A stretch of DNA of 64,000 bases from Kitasatospora phosalacinea (GTDB lineage Bacteria > Actinomycetota > Actinomycetes > Streptomycetales > Streptomycetaceae). Made by a program: the position numbers and the translations under genes. A model generated the notes under the pieces. The model worked only from the letters and a program-made list of their open reading frames with translations. It had not been told where the DNA came from and made no database searches. Within the stretch, counting starts at the first letter, position 1. Each line of letters begins with the position of its first letter. Where the stretch lies: NCBI RefSeq assembly GCF_030268885.1, contig NZ_BSSA01000001.1, forward strand, positions 1 through 64,000, read 5' to 3'. Shown piece after piece: positions 50,477 through 59,540 of this stretch.

Positions 50477-50959
50477 TTGTACACCTACTTGTGCCGCACC
50501 CGCTGGGGCGACATGGACGCCTTCGGCCACGTCAACAACCTCAAGGTCCTCCAGTACGTCCAGGAGGCGGTCTACTGCCTGCTGTACGACGACACCGAGG
50601 GGCAGGACCTCTTCGAGGACGGGTTCATGATCGCCCGTCACGAGATCGACTACCGCTCCCCGCTCTACCACTGCCCCACCCCGCTGCCCGTGCAGATCTG
50701 GGTGGAGCGCCTCGGCCGGTCCTCGATCAGCACCACCTGCGAGGCCCGCCGGCGCGGGCAGATGGTGTTCCAGGCCCGGACGGTCACCGTGCCGACCGAC
50801 GCCGCGACCCGGCGCAGCCGCCCGCTGCGCGAGGCCGAACGCCGCCACCTCAACCGCTACCGGGTCCGCCCCACCGGCCCCGTCGCCCCCGTCGGCCGCG
50901 TCCCCGTGCGCTCCACCGGCCGGATCAGGGTCCCCGCCCTCAACGAACGCGCCTCCTGA
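50477..50959 (+). CDS. Hotdog-fold acyl-CoA thioesterase
   Basis: 160 aa; TTG 50477, starting MYTYLCRTRWGDMDAFGHVNN. The WGDMDAFGHVNN motif with catalytic Asp is the hallmark of the 4-hydroxybenzoyl-CoA thioesterase-like family (FadM/YbgC). The hotdog domain covers residues 1-125, followed by an Arg-rich tail. It hydrolyses acyl-CoA or acyl-carrier thioesters. Confidence 0.85.
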   Translation: MYTYLCRTRWGDMDAFGHVNNLKVLQYVQEAVYCLLYDDTEGQDLFEDGFMIARHEIDYRSPLYHCPTPLPVQIWVERLGRSSISTTCEARRRGQMVFQARTVTVPTDAATRRSRPLREAERRHLNRYRVRPTGPVAPVGRVPVRSTGRIRVPALNERAS

Positions 50960-51695
50960 CCCGTACGGGCGCGACCGGGGAACGGCGCTCCCCGCCCCGG
51001 GGGAGGAACACGGACGGCCCCGGCCCGGGCACCCACCCGGCCCCGGGGCCGCTCCCGTCCCCGCGCCCCCCCGCGGCCGCCCGTCCGGCCCCGGCGCGGG
51101 GTCCACCGCACCGCGCGGAGCAGGGATTTCAACACCGCGACGACTTCAACCGGACCGCCCCGTCCGCTCCCGCCCGCCGGGCCGCGCCACCCCCCATACT
51201 GCTGCCGGGAGACCGGGGAACCCGGCGGCGCGACGGCACCGCGCCCACCGGGGCGGTCACCCGTGCCCCGGTACGTCGTCCGGGCGGCGCAGCACGCCCG
51301 CGAGCGGAAAGAACCCCATGCCCAACCCCTGCCGAACCGGCCCGTCCTCGTCCGGCCCGTCCTCGTCGGGCGCCGCCGCCCGCGTCCGTCAGCCGACCCG
51401 CCGGGCGCCGGGCCCGGCCCGGTCCGGCACCCGGGGCGACGGGGCACCGCCCGGGGGAGCGGCGCCCGGGAGGGTGCCGCCAGGGGGAGCGGTGCCCGGA
51501 GGAACGGCGTCAACTGCCGTGCGGTCCGCGGCTGCCGGGTCGATCGCCCGCGAAGGGGCGGGCCGCACCAGCGGGTAGTACGAGGGATCGTTCATGGCGT
51601 CAATGGATCACCGCCGCCCCCGCCCGCCAAGCACCCCGCCCGCACGGCTCACCCCACCGCCGGGCCGCGCCCCGGCACGCCCGCCGCCCGCCCGG
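50960..51695. other. Low-complexity intergenic stretch without a secure gene
   Basis: About 735 bases of very GC-rich, Pro/Gly/Arg-coding-like sequence. It includes two TTCAAC boxes (51128-51133 and 51145-51150) and short direct repeats of GGGGGAGCGG at about 51440-51500. A plus-strand frame at 51318 has a fair ribosome site but low-complexity product. The minus-strand frame at 51389-51595 is listed separately. No other feature recognised. Confidence 0.4.
51389..51595 (-). CDS. Possible small protein, proline-rich
   Basis: 68 aa; ATG 51595, starting MNDPSYYPLVRPAPS, then Ala/Pro/Gly-rich. The first 15 residues are not of the random GC-rich type, which favours a real gene, but no Shine-Dalgarno sequence is seen and there is no recognisable family. 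If real it may be leaderless. Low confidence. Confidence 0.3.
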   Translation of the reverse strand: MNDPSYYPLVRPAPSRAIDPAAADRTAVDAVPPGTAPPGGTLPGAAPPGGAPSPRVPDRAGPGARRVG

Positions 51696-53033
51696 CTACC
51701 CGCCCAGCCGGGCGAACCGGCCCTCCAGGCGCGACAGTTGGAGGGTCGTCGCCGGGGAGCGCAGCGCGTCCTGCCGCTCCCGGAAGCTCGCGTACGCCCG
51801 CCGGGCCTGGTGGATGTTGCCCGCGTCCAGCTCCAGGTGCGCGAGTTGCAGCAGCGACACCCCGATCGTCCGGTGCTCGCCCGGGGGCCGGGCCCGCAGC
51901 GAGGCCCGCAGGTACGACAGCGACAGCTCGGTGGCCCGCAGCGAGCGGTGCACCTGGGCGGCCTGGTACAGCAGCGCGGGCTCCGGGTACCGGTGCGGGC
52001 CGCCCTCCGCGGTCGCCCGCGCCGCCCAGTGCTGCGCCGCCTCCAGGTGCTTGAGCGCCTGCGCGGACTGCCGCAGCCGGGCCGCCGCCACCGCCTGCTG
52101 GGCCAGCACGAAGGCCCGCACCCCCGGTGCCGCGTCCGGCGGCAGGTGCTCGGCCGCCGCGTCCGCCAGCCGGGCCGCGTACGCCTGGTGCCCGAGCGCC
52201 CCGGCCTGGGTGCTCTGGTCGCGCAGCGCCATCGCCTGGGCCGGGCCGTCCTGCGCCTCGGCCGCGAGCTGGTAGGCCAGCCGGTAGTGCCGCTGCGCCT
52301 CGCCGTGCCGGTTGTCGTCGGTGTACGTCCGCCCGACCAGGCGGACCAACTGCGAGGCCGCGACCAGCAGTTCGGCGTGCCACCGGCCCCCCGCCGGGGA
52401 CTTCGCCCAGGGCAGCACCTGGTCGCGCAGGTACCCCAGCAGCAGGCCGCGGGCGATCGCCCCGCCGTACCCGTCGTAGTGCCGGGCGCCGAACGCCGTC
52501 ATCTCCCGCACCGCCTCCACCTGCCGGGCCCCGATCCGCTCCGGCCCGGAGCGGCGGACGGACGGGATCAGCGGCGGGCGGGGGGCCGACTCCCCGGCGG
52601 GGCCGGGTCTCGCCGCCGGGCGCGGGGAGGGCACCACCCGGATCTGGAACAGCGGAGGCTGAAACGTTTCGTCCTGCGGCTCGCCGGAATTCGGCCAGGA
52701 ATGCAGCCGGCGCAGCCCGGTCAGGGCGTCCGCCGACTCCTGCTCGGACCCCTCCGCGGGCACCGGGTCGCCGGACTGGAGGCCGAGCTCGCTCCGCGAG
52801 ACCGGGCGGCCAAGCCGCCGGGCGAACGCCTCCTCGAGCAACTGCGGCCCGGGCGGCCGCGGCTGGGTGCCGGACAGCCAGTGCGCCACCGTCGTCCGGT
52901 CGTAGCCCACGCTGAAGCCGCTCTCCCGGGCCACCTTCTGCAGCGCGGCCGCCAGCGCCGGGCCGTTCCACCCGGCCTCCGCCATGCAACCGCGCAGCGC
53001 GGTATTCGGACCACGGGTGTGCTGCATCGACAA
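51696..53033 (-). CDS. Helix-turn-helix regulator with TPR-like repeats
   Basis: 445 aa; ATG 53033. Residues 10-75 resemble an XRE-like helix-turn-helix (WNGPALAAALQKVARESGFSVGYDRTTVAHWLSGTQPRP). A Pro-rich linker follows, then from 170 onward paired helices of about 34-40 residues resembling TPRs (RHYRLAYQLAAEAQDGPAQAMALRD, LKHLEAAQHWAARATAEGG, LSYLRASLRARPPGEH, RRAYASFRERQDAL). This architecture is common among Streptomyces developmental and antibiotic regulators (NsdA-like group). The SsgA-like gene next door supports a developmental role, but the target is unknown. Confidence 0.8.
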   Translation of the reverse strand: MSMQHTRGPNTALRGCMAEAGWNGPALAAALQKVARESGFSVGYDRTTVAHWLSGTQPRPPGPQLLEEAFARRLGRPVSRSELGLQSGDPVPAEGSEQESADALTGLRRLHSWPNSGEPQDETFQPPLFQIRVVPSPRPAARPGPAGESAPRPPLIPSVRRSGPERIGARQVEAVREMTAFGARHYDGYGGAIARGLLLGYLRDQVLPWAKSPAGGRWHAELLVAASQLVRLVGRTYTDDNRHGEAQRHYRLAYQLAAEAQDGPAQAMALRDQSTQAGALGHQAYAARLADAAAEHLPPDAAPGVRAFVLAQQAVAAARLRQSAQALKHLEAAQHWAARATAEGGPHRYPEPALLYQAAQVHRSLRATELSLSYLRASLRARPPGEHRTIGVSLLQLAHLELDAGNIHQARRAYASFRERQDALRSPATTLQLSRLEGRFARLGG

Positions 53034-53045
53034 CTCCTTGTGCGG

Positions 53046-53059
53046 ACCCCCTAAGGGGT
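53046..53059. promoter_or_regulatory. Short inverted repeat upstream of the TPR regulator
   Basis: ACCCC-CTAA-GGGGT, 13 bases upstream of the regulator start on the minus strand. It could be an operator for autoregulation or a small hairpin in the leader. Confidence 0.35.
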
Positions 53060-53257
53060 TGGCCTCAGAATAACGGGCGGCGCCGACGCCGAATACCGAT
53101 TTCGGCCAAGCGTCGCCTGTTCAACGCCCGGGAGCGGAAAGCGAAACTGCACCGCCTGTTTCCGTTCGACGGCGAAGGAGTGAATTCCGACCGGTCGGAG
53201 GTGCCGGGCGCGGATGAATGCGATGACCCGACAGGAATACGATCGCTTTCCGTTCCC

Positions 53258-53725
53258 CTACCGCTCCGCACCACCCGCCTCCTCCAGCATCCGGCGCATC
53301 ATCCCCTCGGCGTCCAGGTGCCGGTGCTCGGTGCCGACCGGCACCAGCCGGTGGGTCAGCTCCAGGAAGCCGCGCACCGGCTCGGCCGGGGTCCGCAGCA
53401 CCGCGGTCTGGCCCGGCGTGCTCAGTGCGATCGCCAGCAGCCCCCCGTCCGAGGTCGACCGCCGGATCGTCACGTCCCCGATCCCGGCCCACCCCTCCAG
53501 CCCGTCCACCAGCAGCTCGCGGGCGAACAGCCAGGTGATCGGCTCGTCCAGGTCGACGTGGCAGTCCAGGTGCACGGCGTACGGGTCGCTCCGGTGGTAG
53601 CGCAGCCGGGCCGGTACCGAGACCTGCAGCCCCGGGCACGGCGCGACCGTCACGTCCAGCAGCAGCACGCAGTCCGGCTCGCCGCTGCGCCGCAGCCACG
53701 CGTGCGGGGTGTTGCGGTGGTTCAC
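53258..53725 (-). CDS. SsgA-like sporulation / cell division regulator
   Basis: 155 aa; GTG 53725 with GGGAGG 5 bases upstream and overlapping the previous stop (GTGA). It matches SsgA-like proteins (SALPs): LLLDVTVAPCPGLQVSVPARLRYHRSDPYAVHLDCH, then WLFARELLVDGLEGWAGIGDVTIRR and FLELTHRLVPVGTE. SALPs are found only in sporulating actinomycetes and guide septum placement and spore-wall remodelling. Which paralogue this is cannot be said. Confidence 0.9.
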   Translation of the reverse strand: MNHRNTPHAWLRRSGEPDCVLLLDVTVAPCPGLQVSVPARLRYHRSDPYAVHLDCHVDLDEPITWLFARELLVDGLEGWAGIGDVTIRRSTSDGGLLAIALSTPGQTAVLRTPAEPVRGFLELTHRLVPVGTEHRHLDAEGMMRRMLEEAGGAER

Positions 53726-54099
53726 GACGCCTCCCTCGGGCGGACGACGGACGGGACGGCGGACGGAACGGCGGACGGGACGGGTGGCGTCTCCACGGGT
53801 GCGGGGCCCGTCGGTTCGAGGCTCGTCGGTGCGGGGTCCGCCGGTCCGGGGTCCGCGGTCTCCGTCCCCGTGCCGTCCGGCCGGAGGTCGGGCGGGGGCG
53901 GCGGGGAGAGCCGCTCCCGTGCGGGGGCCGGGTGGGGGGAGAACCGGGGCGGGGCGACCAGCCGGGACCACTCGTGGTCCCGGCGGCCGGGCACGGTGCG
54001 GCCGGACTGGTGCCAGAGCGTCACCAGTCTTGCGTAGATCGGGGCTTGCTGAATCGTTTCGTCACGGACACCCATCGGGGCCCGGGGGTCGGCACTCAC
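53722..54099 (-). CDS. Small proline-rich protein coupled to the SsgA-like gene
   Basis: 125 aa from GTG 54099 (ATG 54075 also possible). The N-terminal 50 residues look folded and conserved-type (MGVRDETIQQAPIYARLVTLWHQSGRTVP then HEWSRLVAPPRF). The rest is Pro/Glu/Thr-rich with a VPSAVPSAVPS repeat. Its stop overlaps the SsgA-like start, so the two are made together. No known family; a partner of the SsgA-like protein is suggested by coupling only. Confidence 0.6.
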   Translation of the reverse strand: MSADPRAPMGVRDETIQQAPIYARLVTLWHQSGRTVPGRRDHEWSRLVAPPRFSPHPAPARERLSPPPPPDLRPDGTGTETADPGPADPAPTSLEPTGPAPVETPPVPSAVPSAVPSVVRPREAS

Positions 54100-54366
54100 G
54101 TCCGGGGATAACGACCGAACCCGGGGGCGGTCACGCCACTCGTCCGTACGCCGCACCGGATGGGCGCGATCCCGCCGGACGACGGCCGGAACGCCGGGCG
54201 CCGGAGGCCGCCGGGCAGCCGCCCGGGGCGATCGAGGCGCTCGGCGCCCTCGGCCTGCTCCTCCCCGTCGCCACCGGCACCGCCACCGTCCTCTGCGGGG
54301 AGGGCGCGACCACTGCGGTGCCGGGCCCGGGGGGCCGTCCCGCCGGGGCGCGTGGAGCCGGGCGGC

Positions 54367-55158
54367 TCAGATCCCGTGACTGTCACCGGAGTTGAGGACG
54401 GAGGCGGAGACGGTGCCGAAACCGAACGCGTCGCCCTCGGAGCGGGCCACGGTCTCCCGGGCCGTCCGGCGGCCCAACAGGCCGGACAGCGCGGCGAACT
54501 GCGGGGCCAGCAGGCGCAGCGCCCGGCGTCCGTGCAGGGCGGTCAGCAGCCCGGCCTCCGCCGGGTCGGCGGCCTGGGCCGCCTCCGCCCCGGGCAGCGG
54601 GTGGCGGCGGCGCAGGGCGCGCAGCAGCCGGTGCCCGGCCAGGGTCCGGGCCGGGGTGCACGGGACGGCGAGGGCGAGTGCCGCCAGCGGCAGGCCCGTG
54701 GCGAGGTCGCCCCGCACCGCCAGGGCCACCGCCGTCCCGCCGGAGGCCAGGGCGAGCAGCGTCGACGCCGCCAGCCGGGCCCGCCCGCAGCGCAGGCCGC
54801 GCCCGGCCAGTTCGGCCAGCAGCTCCGCCCGGGCCCGCCGCACGGCCGGGGCGACGGCGGCGTCGGCCAGCGGCAGTTCGCGGCCGAGCGCCGCCCACAG
54901 CGCCCGGTGCAGCGGAGTCGCGCCGCGGCCCGGCGCGCGGTGCACCAGCCGCCGCAGCCGCCCGGAGCGCCCGGCCTCGACCGTCCCCGCCCGGTGCAGT
55001 TCCACGGCGACCGCGGCCAGCGCGGCCCGCGCCCCGCCCCGCACCGCCGCGGCCCCGGCCGCCGACAGGCCCTCCGTCCGCCCCCGGACGGGCAGCCGGC
55101 GCAGCAGCCACGCCCCCAGCAGTCCGACCACCGCGCACACCACGCCGACCGTTCCCAT
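54367..55158 (-). CDS. TIGR04222-type membrane protein
   Basis: 263 aa; ATG 55158 with a G6 run 5 bases upstream (GTG 55209 is possible). N-terminal membrane segment (VGVVCAVVGLLGAWLL), a cytoplasmic helical region with ALAAVAVELHRAGTV and RALWAALGRELPLADAAVAPAVRRARAELLAELAGRGL, then two membrane segments near 145-190. This is the TIGR04222 layout known from Streptomyces, function unknown. The C-terminus ends in a Ser/Gly-rich tail. Confidence 0.7.
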   Translation of the reverse strand: MGTVGVVCAVVGLLGAWLLRRLPVRGRTEGLSAAGAAAVRGGARAALAAVAVELHRAGTVEAGRSGRLRRLVHRAPGRGATPLHRALWAALGRELPLADAAVAPAVRRARAELLAELAGRGLRCGRARLAASTLLALASGGTAVALAVRGDLATGLPLAALALAVPCTPARTLAGHRLLRALRRRHPLPGAEAAQAADPAEAGLLTALHGRRALRLLAPQFAALSGLLGRRTARETVARSEGDAFGFGTVSASVLNSGDSHGI

Positions 55159-55313
55159 GACGCCCCCCGTCAGCGGGCCCGCCCCGACGGCCCGGCCCGC
55201 ACTGTTCACGGTGGGGTGTACCCGCGGGAGGCGCCCGCCGCCCCTCGCGCCGCGGCTGGATCGGCCGGACCCTGGAACCGGCCGGGCCCTGGAACCGGCC
55301 GGACGACCACCGC

Positions 55314-55701
55314 GCCGCAGCCCGTCGTCCTCGTCCTCCCGTACGACCCCGCCCGGCCGTTGCGGGCGGCCGAACTCACCGCCGGGCTACGGGCCGTGCT
55401 CGGGGCGGCCGCGGTGCGGGTCGAGCACGTCGGCAGCACCGCCGCCCCCGGGACGGCCGCCGAGCCGGTGTACGACGTGCAGATCGGCGACGCCGACCTG
55501 GACGCCGCCGAGCGGGACTTCGACGCGCCGCTCGCCGCACTCGGCTTCCGCCGCTCCCCGCACCGGCACGACCACGTCCCGGCCGGGCCGGACTGCAACC
55601 TGCACGTGCGGCTGCGCCGAGGAACGCCGGAGGGCAGCCGCGGCCGGTGGCCGCGGCTGCCCCGGGTGGGGGTCGGTGGGCGGGTCAGAACTGGGTGCTG
55701 A
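55314..55701 (+). pseudogene. Truncated GrpB-family (UPF0157) remnant
   Basis: The frame encodes a clear GrpB core: VVLVLPYDPARP, VRVEHVGSTAAPGTAAEPVYDVQIG (usual VEHVGSTAVPGLAAKPIIDI) and CNLHVRLRR. After about 105 residues similarity stops; the usual C-terminal 60 residues are missing and the frame runs into the end of the convergent collagenase gene. No good start codon is visible, and duplicated 18-bp units (CCCTGGAACCGGCCGGRC) occupy the expected start. Probably a decayed gene. Confidence 0.6.
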
Positions 55702-58342
55702 CGGTGACGCCGGAGAAGTCGGTGACCGCGTACAGGCTCAGGTAGCGGTACCCGGCGGTGGGGGTGGTGACGGTGATGCTCTGGGTGGTGCCCGGGTTGG
55801 TGGAGGAGGCGGTGAAGGCGCCGGGGGAGGCCCAGGTGGTGTCGTTGTAGTACAGGTACGCGGTGCCGGTGCCGCCGCTCGTGGTGACCTTCAGGGTGGT
55901 GGTTCCGGCGGGCAGGTAGACGTACAGGTAGTCGACGTCGCCCGCGGTGCGGGCGCGGCCGGTGCGCTGGCAGTTCCGGCCCATCGCGTCGGTGCGCTGG
56001 TCGGTGCAGGTCGGCAGGGCGGGGCCGGTGCCGTCGACGGTGGTGGTGACCGAGGCCGGGGTGGCGGTGGTGCGGCCGGTGGCGTCGGTGACGGTCAGGG
56101 CGACGGTGTAGGTGCCCGCCTTGGCGTAGGTGTGCGAGGGGTTGCGCTCGTCGGAGGAGGAGCCGTCGCCGAAGGTCCAGTGCCAGGCGGTGATCTGCGC
56201 CGGCGAGTTGGTGACCACGGAGCGGTCGGTGAGGGTGACGGTGGCGCCGTTCACGGCCTGGTCGAACAGCGCGGTCGGGCCGGTGGCGAAGCAGGCGCCG
56301 TTCGCGCAGCGGGTCAGCCAGGCGTCGAAGTCGGCGTCGTAGGAGGTGCCGAGGCCGTTGTAGACCGCGTACCCGCCCTGGTAGTCGCCGGTGCGGAAGT
56401 GGCCGAGCACCGCGTACACGTCCGCCGGGTGCTGCTCGACCATGTAGCGGACGGCCAGGTAGCCCCACGGGTAGACCCGGGTGGAGTCCGAGTTGCCGTA
56501 CGTGTTCTGGAAGATCGTCGACAGCTTGTAGGTGCGCTTGGCCGCCTCGGCCATCGCCTGGGTGTCGGTGACGCCGCGGTAGGCGTACGACTGGTACTCG
56601 GCGACGCCCTCGATCCACCAGATGTCCGGGACGGAGGTCTCGGCGGCGAAGTTGCCCTTCATGTCGTAGACGTTGTCGAGGTAGTGGGTGTACTCGTGGT
56701 TGAGGTTCCACACGTTGCCCGGGAAGTCGTCGTTCCACGACTTCTGGTACATCACGCACACCGGCTGGTTGTTCGGGTCGGTGACGTCCATGACGGTCTG
56801 GCCGCCGTTGTCGGTGGAGTTGCCGTAGATCGCCCACGAGTAGGTCTGGTAGTCGGCGGCGCTGGCGAACACCGGCATGACGACCGTCTTCCCGTACTGG
56901 TTCGGCACCGGGCCGTTGTCCTTGACCAGGCGGTGGAAGAAGGCGTCCTCGCCGCGCAGGCTGTCGCACACCGGCTGCAGCTGGGCCACCGTCAGGGCCT
57001 GGGCGCGCAGCGTCCTGTTGTCGCAGACCAGGACGTTGGGCAGGACGGCGTCGGCCAGCCGGGTCGGCAGGTCGCACGTCCCGTAGTACGAACACTGGCC
57101 GTGGTCGTAGCTGTTGGCGTTGTACGCCACGTGCACGTACAGCGGGCCGGTCGGGCCGAGGATCCGGGTGGTGTCCAGGATCTGCTTGACCAGCGGCTTG
57201 GCGGCGTTCTCCACGGCGGTGGACGTCCCGGCCATCCGGGCGATGTCGTTGCCCGCGTTGACGTCCAGGAAGGCGTTCGAGGTGCCCAGCAGGTCGCGGT
57301 GGTTGAGCGCGAAGTTGCCCAGCGAGCCGACCAGGGCGGTGTCGGCGCCGATCGCGTTGACGAAGTCGGTGTTCCAGTTGCCGCGCCACAGCGGGGCGAA
57401 CAGCACCGAGTTGACCGCGTTGACCATCTTCGGCGTCGCGTTGTAGCCGTTGTCGTAGCCGTCCAGCACCTGCTGGTAGACCTTCAGGTACTTGGCCTGG
57501 ATGTTGGCGCTGTCGGTCAGGATCAGCACGTCGTACAGCACGGTGCCGTTGGCGTCGGTGACGTCCTTCCAGCGGGTGCCCGCGAAGAAGGCGTCCAGCC
57601 CGGCCTGGGTGGCGTTGGTCAGGGTGGCGCCGTAACCGCCCACCTGGGACGGGTAGTAGGACTGCACGTAGTAACCGGCCCGCAGGAACTGCACCAGTTG
57701 CAGGATGCCGGAGCCGTTGGTGCCGTCGTAGGTGGCCGCCAGGTCCTTGAAGGCGCCCGCGACGGTGAGCATGTTGGCCTGCTTGAAGACCGCGCCCGCG
57801 TCGGTGCCGGTCACGTTGTACAGCGTGCCCACGCAGCTGGTCGTCGAGGACTTGACGAAGTTCACCAGGTCGGTGCCGGAGCGGCTGCCGAAGTCGGCGT
57901 AGGTGCAGCTCTGCGCGGCAGCGGCAGCGGCGGCGTCGGCCGCGGGGCCGGTCGAGGGGCCGGGGGCGCCGTGCGGTGCGGCGGCCGGGGCCTTGTCGGC
58001 GTGCTGTCGCGCCGGACGCGGGGTGGTCTGGACGGCGGTGCCCTTCGGCTGCCCCATCTGGACCTGGCCGAGCAGGGCGGGCGGCAGCGGCGCGGCCACC
58101 GGGGTCAGGCTCTCGGGGGCGGCGTCGACGATCGGGCCGAGCGGCTTGGGGACGGCCCCGCCGGGGGCGTGGGCGTCCACGGCGGAGGCCGGGGCCGGGG
58201 CCGGGACCGCCGCCCCGGCGGCCTTCGCGGACGGCCCGCCGGTGGCGGCCGCGGCCGGGGTCACCGGCAGCAGGGTGGCCGCGACGGTGCAGCCGGCCAG
58301 CAGGCCGGCCGCCAGGGTGGGGAGGGGTATGCGCAGACGCAC
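55685..58342 (-). CDS. Secreted collagenase-like M9 metallopeptidase
   Basis: 885 aa; GTG 58342 with a perfect AGGAGAAG ribosome site. Signal peptide (about 1-33), a Pro/Ala-rich pro-region to about 140, an M9 activator/peptidase part with the zinc motif NLNHEYTHYLDN (HExxH near 545) and the third ligand Glu in WWIEGVAEYQ (about 580), then a PKD domain (FDQAVNGATVTLTDRS ... WTFGDGSSSDERNPSHTYAKAGTY, about 690-770) and a C-terminal PPC-type domain. All catalytic residues are present, so it should degrade collagen or gelatin-like substrates outside the cell. A LysR gene lies directly upstream. Confidence 0.92.
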   Translation of the reverse strand: MRLRIPLPTLAAGLLAGCTVAATLLPVTPAAAATGGPSAKAAGAAVPAPAPASAVDAHAPGGAVPKPLGPIVDAAPESLTPVAAPLPPALLGQVQMGQPKGTAVQTTPRPARQHADKAPAAAPHGAPGPSTGPAADAAAAAAAQSCTYADFGSRSGTDLVNFVKSSTTSCVGTLYNVTGTDAGAVFKQANMLTVAGAFKDLAATYDGTNGSGILQLVQFLRAGYYVQSYYPSQVGGYGATLTNATQAGLDAFFAGTRWKDVTDANGTVLYDVLILTDSANIQAKYLKVYQQVLDGYDNGYNATPKMVNAVNSVLFAPLWRGNWNTDFVNAIGADTALVGSLGNFALNHRDLLGTSNAFLDVNAGNDIARMAGTSTAVENAAKPLVKQILDTTRILGPTGPLYVHVAYNANSYDHGQCSYYGTCDLPTRLADAVLPNVLVCDNRTLRAQALTVAQLQPVCDSLRGEDAFFHRLVKDNGPVPNQYGKTVVMPVFASAADYQTYSWAIYGNSTDNGGQTVMDVTDPNNQPVCVMYQKSWNDDFPGNVWNLNHEYTHYLDNVYDMKGNFAAETSVPDIWWIEGVAEYQSYAYRGVTDTQAMAEAAKRTYKLSTIFQNTYGNSDSTRVYPWGYLAVRYMVEQHPADVYAVLGHFRTGDYQGGYAVYNGLGTSYDADFDAWLTRCANGACFATGPTALFDQAVNGATVTLTDRSVVTNSPAQITAWHWTFGDGSSSDERNPSHTYAKAGTYTVALTVTDATGRTTATPASVTTTVDGTGPALPTCTDQRTDAMGRNCQRTGRARTAGDVDYLYVYLPAGTTTLKVTTSGGTGTAYLYYNDTTWASPGAFTASSTNPGTTQSITVTTPTAGYRYLSLYAVTDFSGVTVSTQF

Positions 58343-58432
58343 TGCTTCTCCTGGGGGAGGGAGCTCACTGAGCACATCAGATGGGGGAGGGTGACGCGCT
58401 GAGCATCCTGGCACCGGAGACAGGGTCAGAAC

Positions 58433-58455
58433 AATGTCACAGGTCATATGACATT
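58433..58455. promoter_or_regulatory. AATGTCA inverted repeat upstream of the collagenase gene
   Basis: AATGTCA (58433-58439) and its complement TGACATT (58449-58455), 9 bases apart, about 90 bases before the collagenase start. The same AATGTCA box occurs upstream of the LysR gene at 59520-59526. Confidence 0.55.
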
Positions 58456-58526
58456 ACATGAACGCGGCATAACACGGCCGGGAAGACCTTGGTGCGGGCC
58501 CGAGAAGTGGGAGCCCGGGGGCGGGC

Positions 58527-59462
58527 TCAGGTGCGCGGCGGGCGGAAGGTGCGTCCGGCCCAGCTGTGCAGGTGGGGGGCCTCGGCGGCGAGCTCCCGGT
58601 ACGCGGCCGCCGCCGCCCCGAACAGGGTGTCGGCCAGGCCCGGACCCACCGTCGCGCGCCGCCACAGCAGCACGTACCGCAGCCACAGCGGCGCCCCCAG
58701 CAGCGGCTTGACCGCGACGCCCGGCGCCGGCGCGGTGCTGCCCGGCACCAGGGCCGCGCCCAGGCCCGCGGCCACCAGGTCGAGCACCTCCCGCCGCCCG
58801 CCCGGCAGTTCGCGCACCCCGGCGGGGGTGAGCGGGGCCGCCTCGCAGGCCGCCCGGAACAGTGCGGCCCAGGGGGCGCCGTCGGCGGCGGGCAGCAGCC
58901 AGTGCTCGCCCGCCAGGTCGGCGAGCGCCGGTTCGGCGTGGTGGCGCAGCGGGTGGCCGACGGGCAGGGCGACGAACACCGGCTCGGTGGCGACGGCCCG
59001 CGCCGCCAGGGCGGGGGTGGCGCGCAGGCCCGAGCCGGGATGGTCGAGCAACAGGGCGAGGTCGAAGGGGGGTTCGGCGTCCCGGTCGGGGGCCAGGGCG
59101 AAGCGCAGTTCCGGTCTGAGCTGCCTGGCCCGGGCCAGGGTGCCGGGCAGCAGGGCGGGACAGTCGGTGGTCAGGTGCAGTTCGCGGTGCGGGCGCCCGT
59201 CGTCCGGGGCGGCCGCCTGGCCCAGCCGGTCGACCCGGGAGAGCACCTCGCGGGCGGCGGCCAGCACCTCCGCGCCGAAGGTGGTGGGCACCACCCCGGC
59301 CGCCGTGCGGTCGAACACCACTGCGCCCAGGTAGCGTTCGATACGCCGCAGTTGGGTGCTGGTGGCGGGCTGGGAGGCGCCGATCGCCGCTGCCGCCCGG
59401 CCCACGCTGCCACTGTCGGCGATCGCGCAGAGCACCCGCAGGTGTCGCAGTTCCAGATCCAC
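58527..59462 (-). CDS. LysR-family transcriptional regulator
   Basis: 311 aa; GTG 59462 behind GAGGAGG. N-terminal winged helix LRHLRVLCAIADSGSVGRAAAAIGASQPATSTQLRRIERYLG and a periplasmic-binding-like effector domain (ELHLTTDCPALLPGTL..., LVAAGLGAALVPGS). Located just upstream of the collagenase gene, same strand, with shared ATGTCA boxes, so it probably regulates collagenase and itself. Confidence 0.9.
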   Translation of the reverse strand: MDLELRHLRVLCAIADSGSVGRAAAAIGASQPATSTQLRRIERYLGAVVFDRTAAGVVPTTFGAEVLAAAREVLSRVDRLGQAAAPDDGRPHRELHLTTDCPALLPGTLARARQLRPELRFALAPDRDAEPPFDLALLLDHPGSGLRATPALAARAVATEPVFVALPVGHPLRHHAEPALADLAGEHWLLPAADGAPWAALFRAACEAAPLTPAGVRELPGGRREVLDLVAAGLGAALVPGSTAPAPGVAVKPLLGAPLWLRYVLLWRRATVGPGLADTLFGAAAAAYRELAAEAPHLHSWAGRTFRPPRT

Positions 59463-59519
59463 GGGCGGGCCTCCTCGGGTGCGGGCGGCCCCGCCTCGGC
59501 GGTGGCATCGGGGCTATGC

Positions 59520-59540
59520 AATGTCACACGCAACATGTCA
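59520..59540. promoter_or_regulatory. ATGTCA boxes upstream of the LysR gene
   Basis: AATGTCA at 59520-59526 and ATGTCA at 59535-59540, in the same orientation and 14-15 bases apart, about 60 bases before the LysR start. The pair matches the left arm of the collagenase site. Confidence 0.5.

Noticed and set aside
51318..51578. Plus-strand 86-codon frame with a fair ribosome site
   Set aside because: The product is a Ser/Gly/Ala/Pro low-complexity chain without any folded segment; not supportable as a gene.
54392..58402. A 1336-codon open frame on the plus strand
   Set aside because: It is antisense to the collagenase gene, which has a signal peptide, HEYTH motif and PKD domain. The plus-strand product has no recognisable domain.
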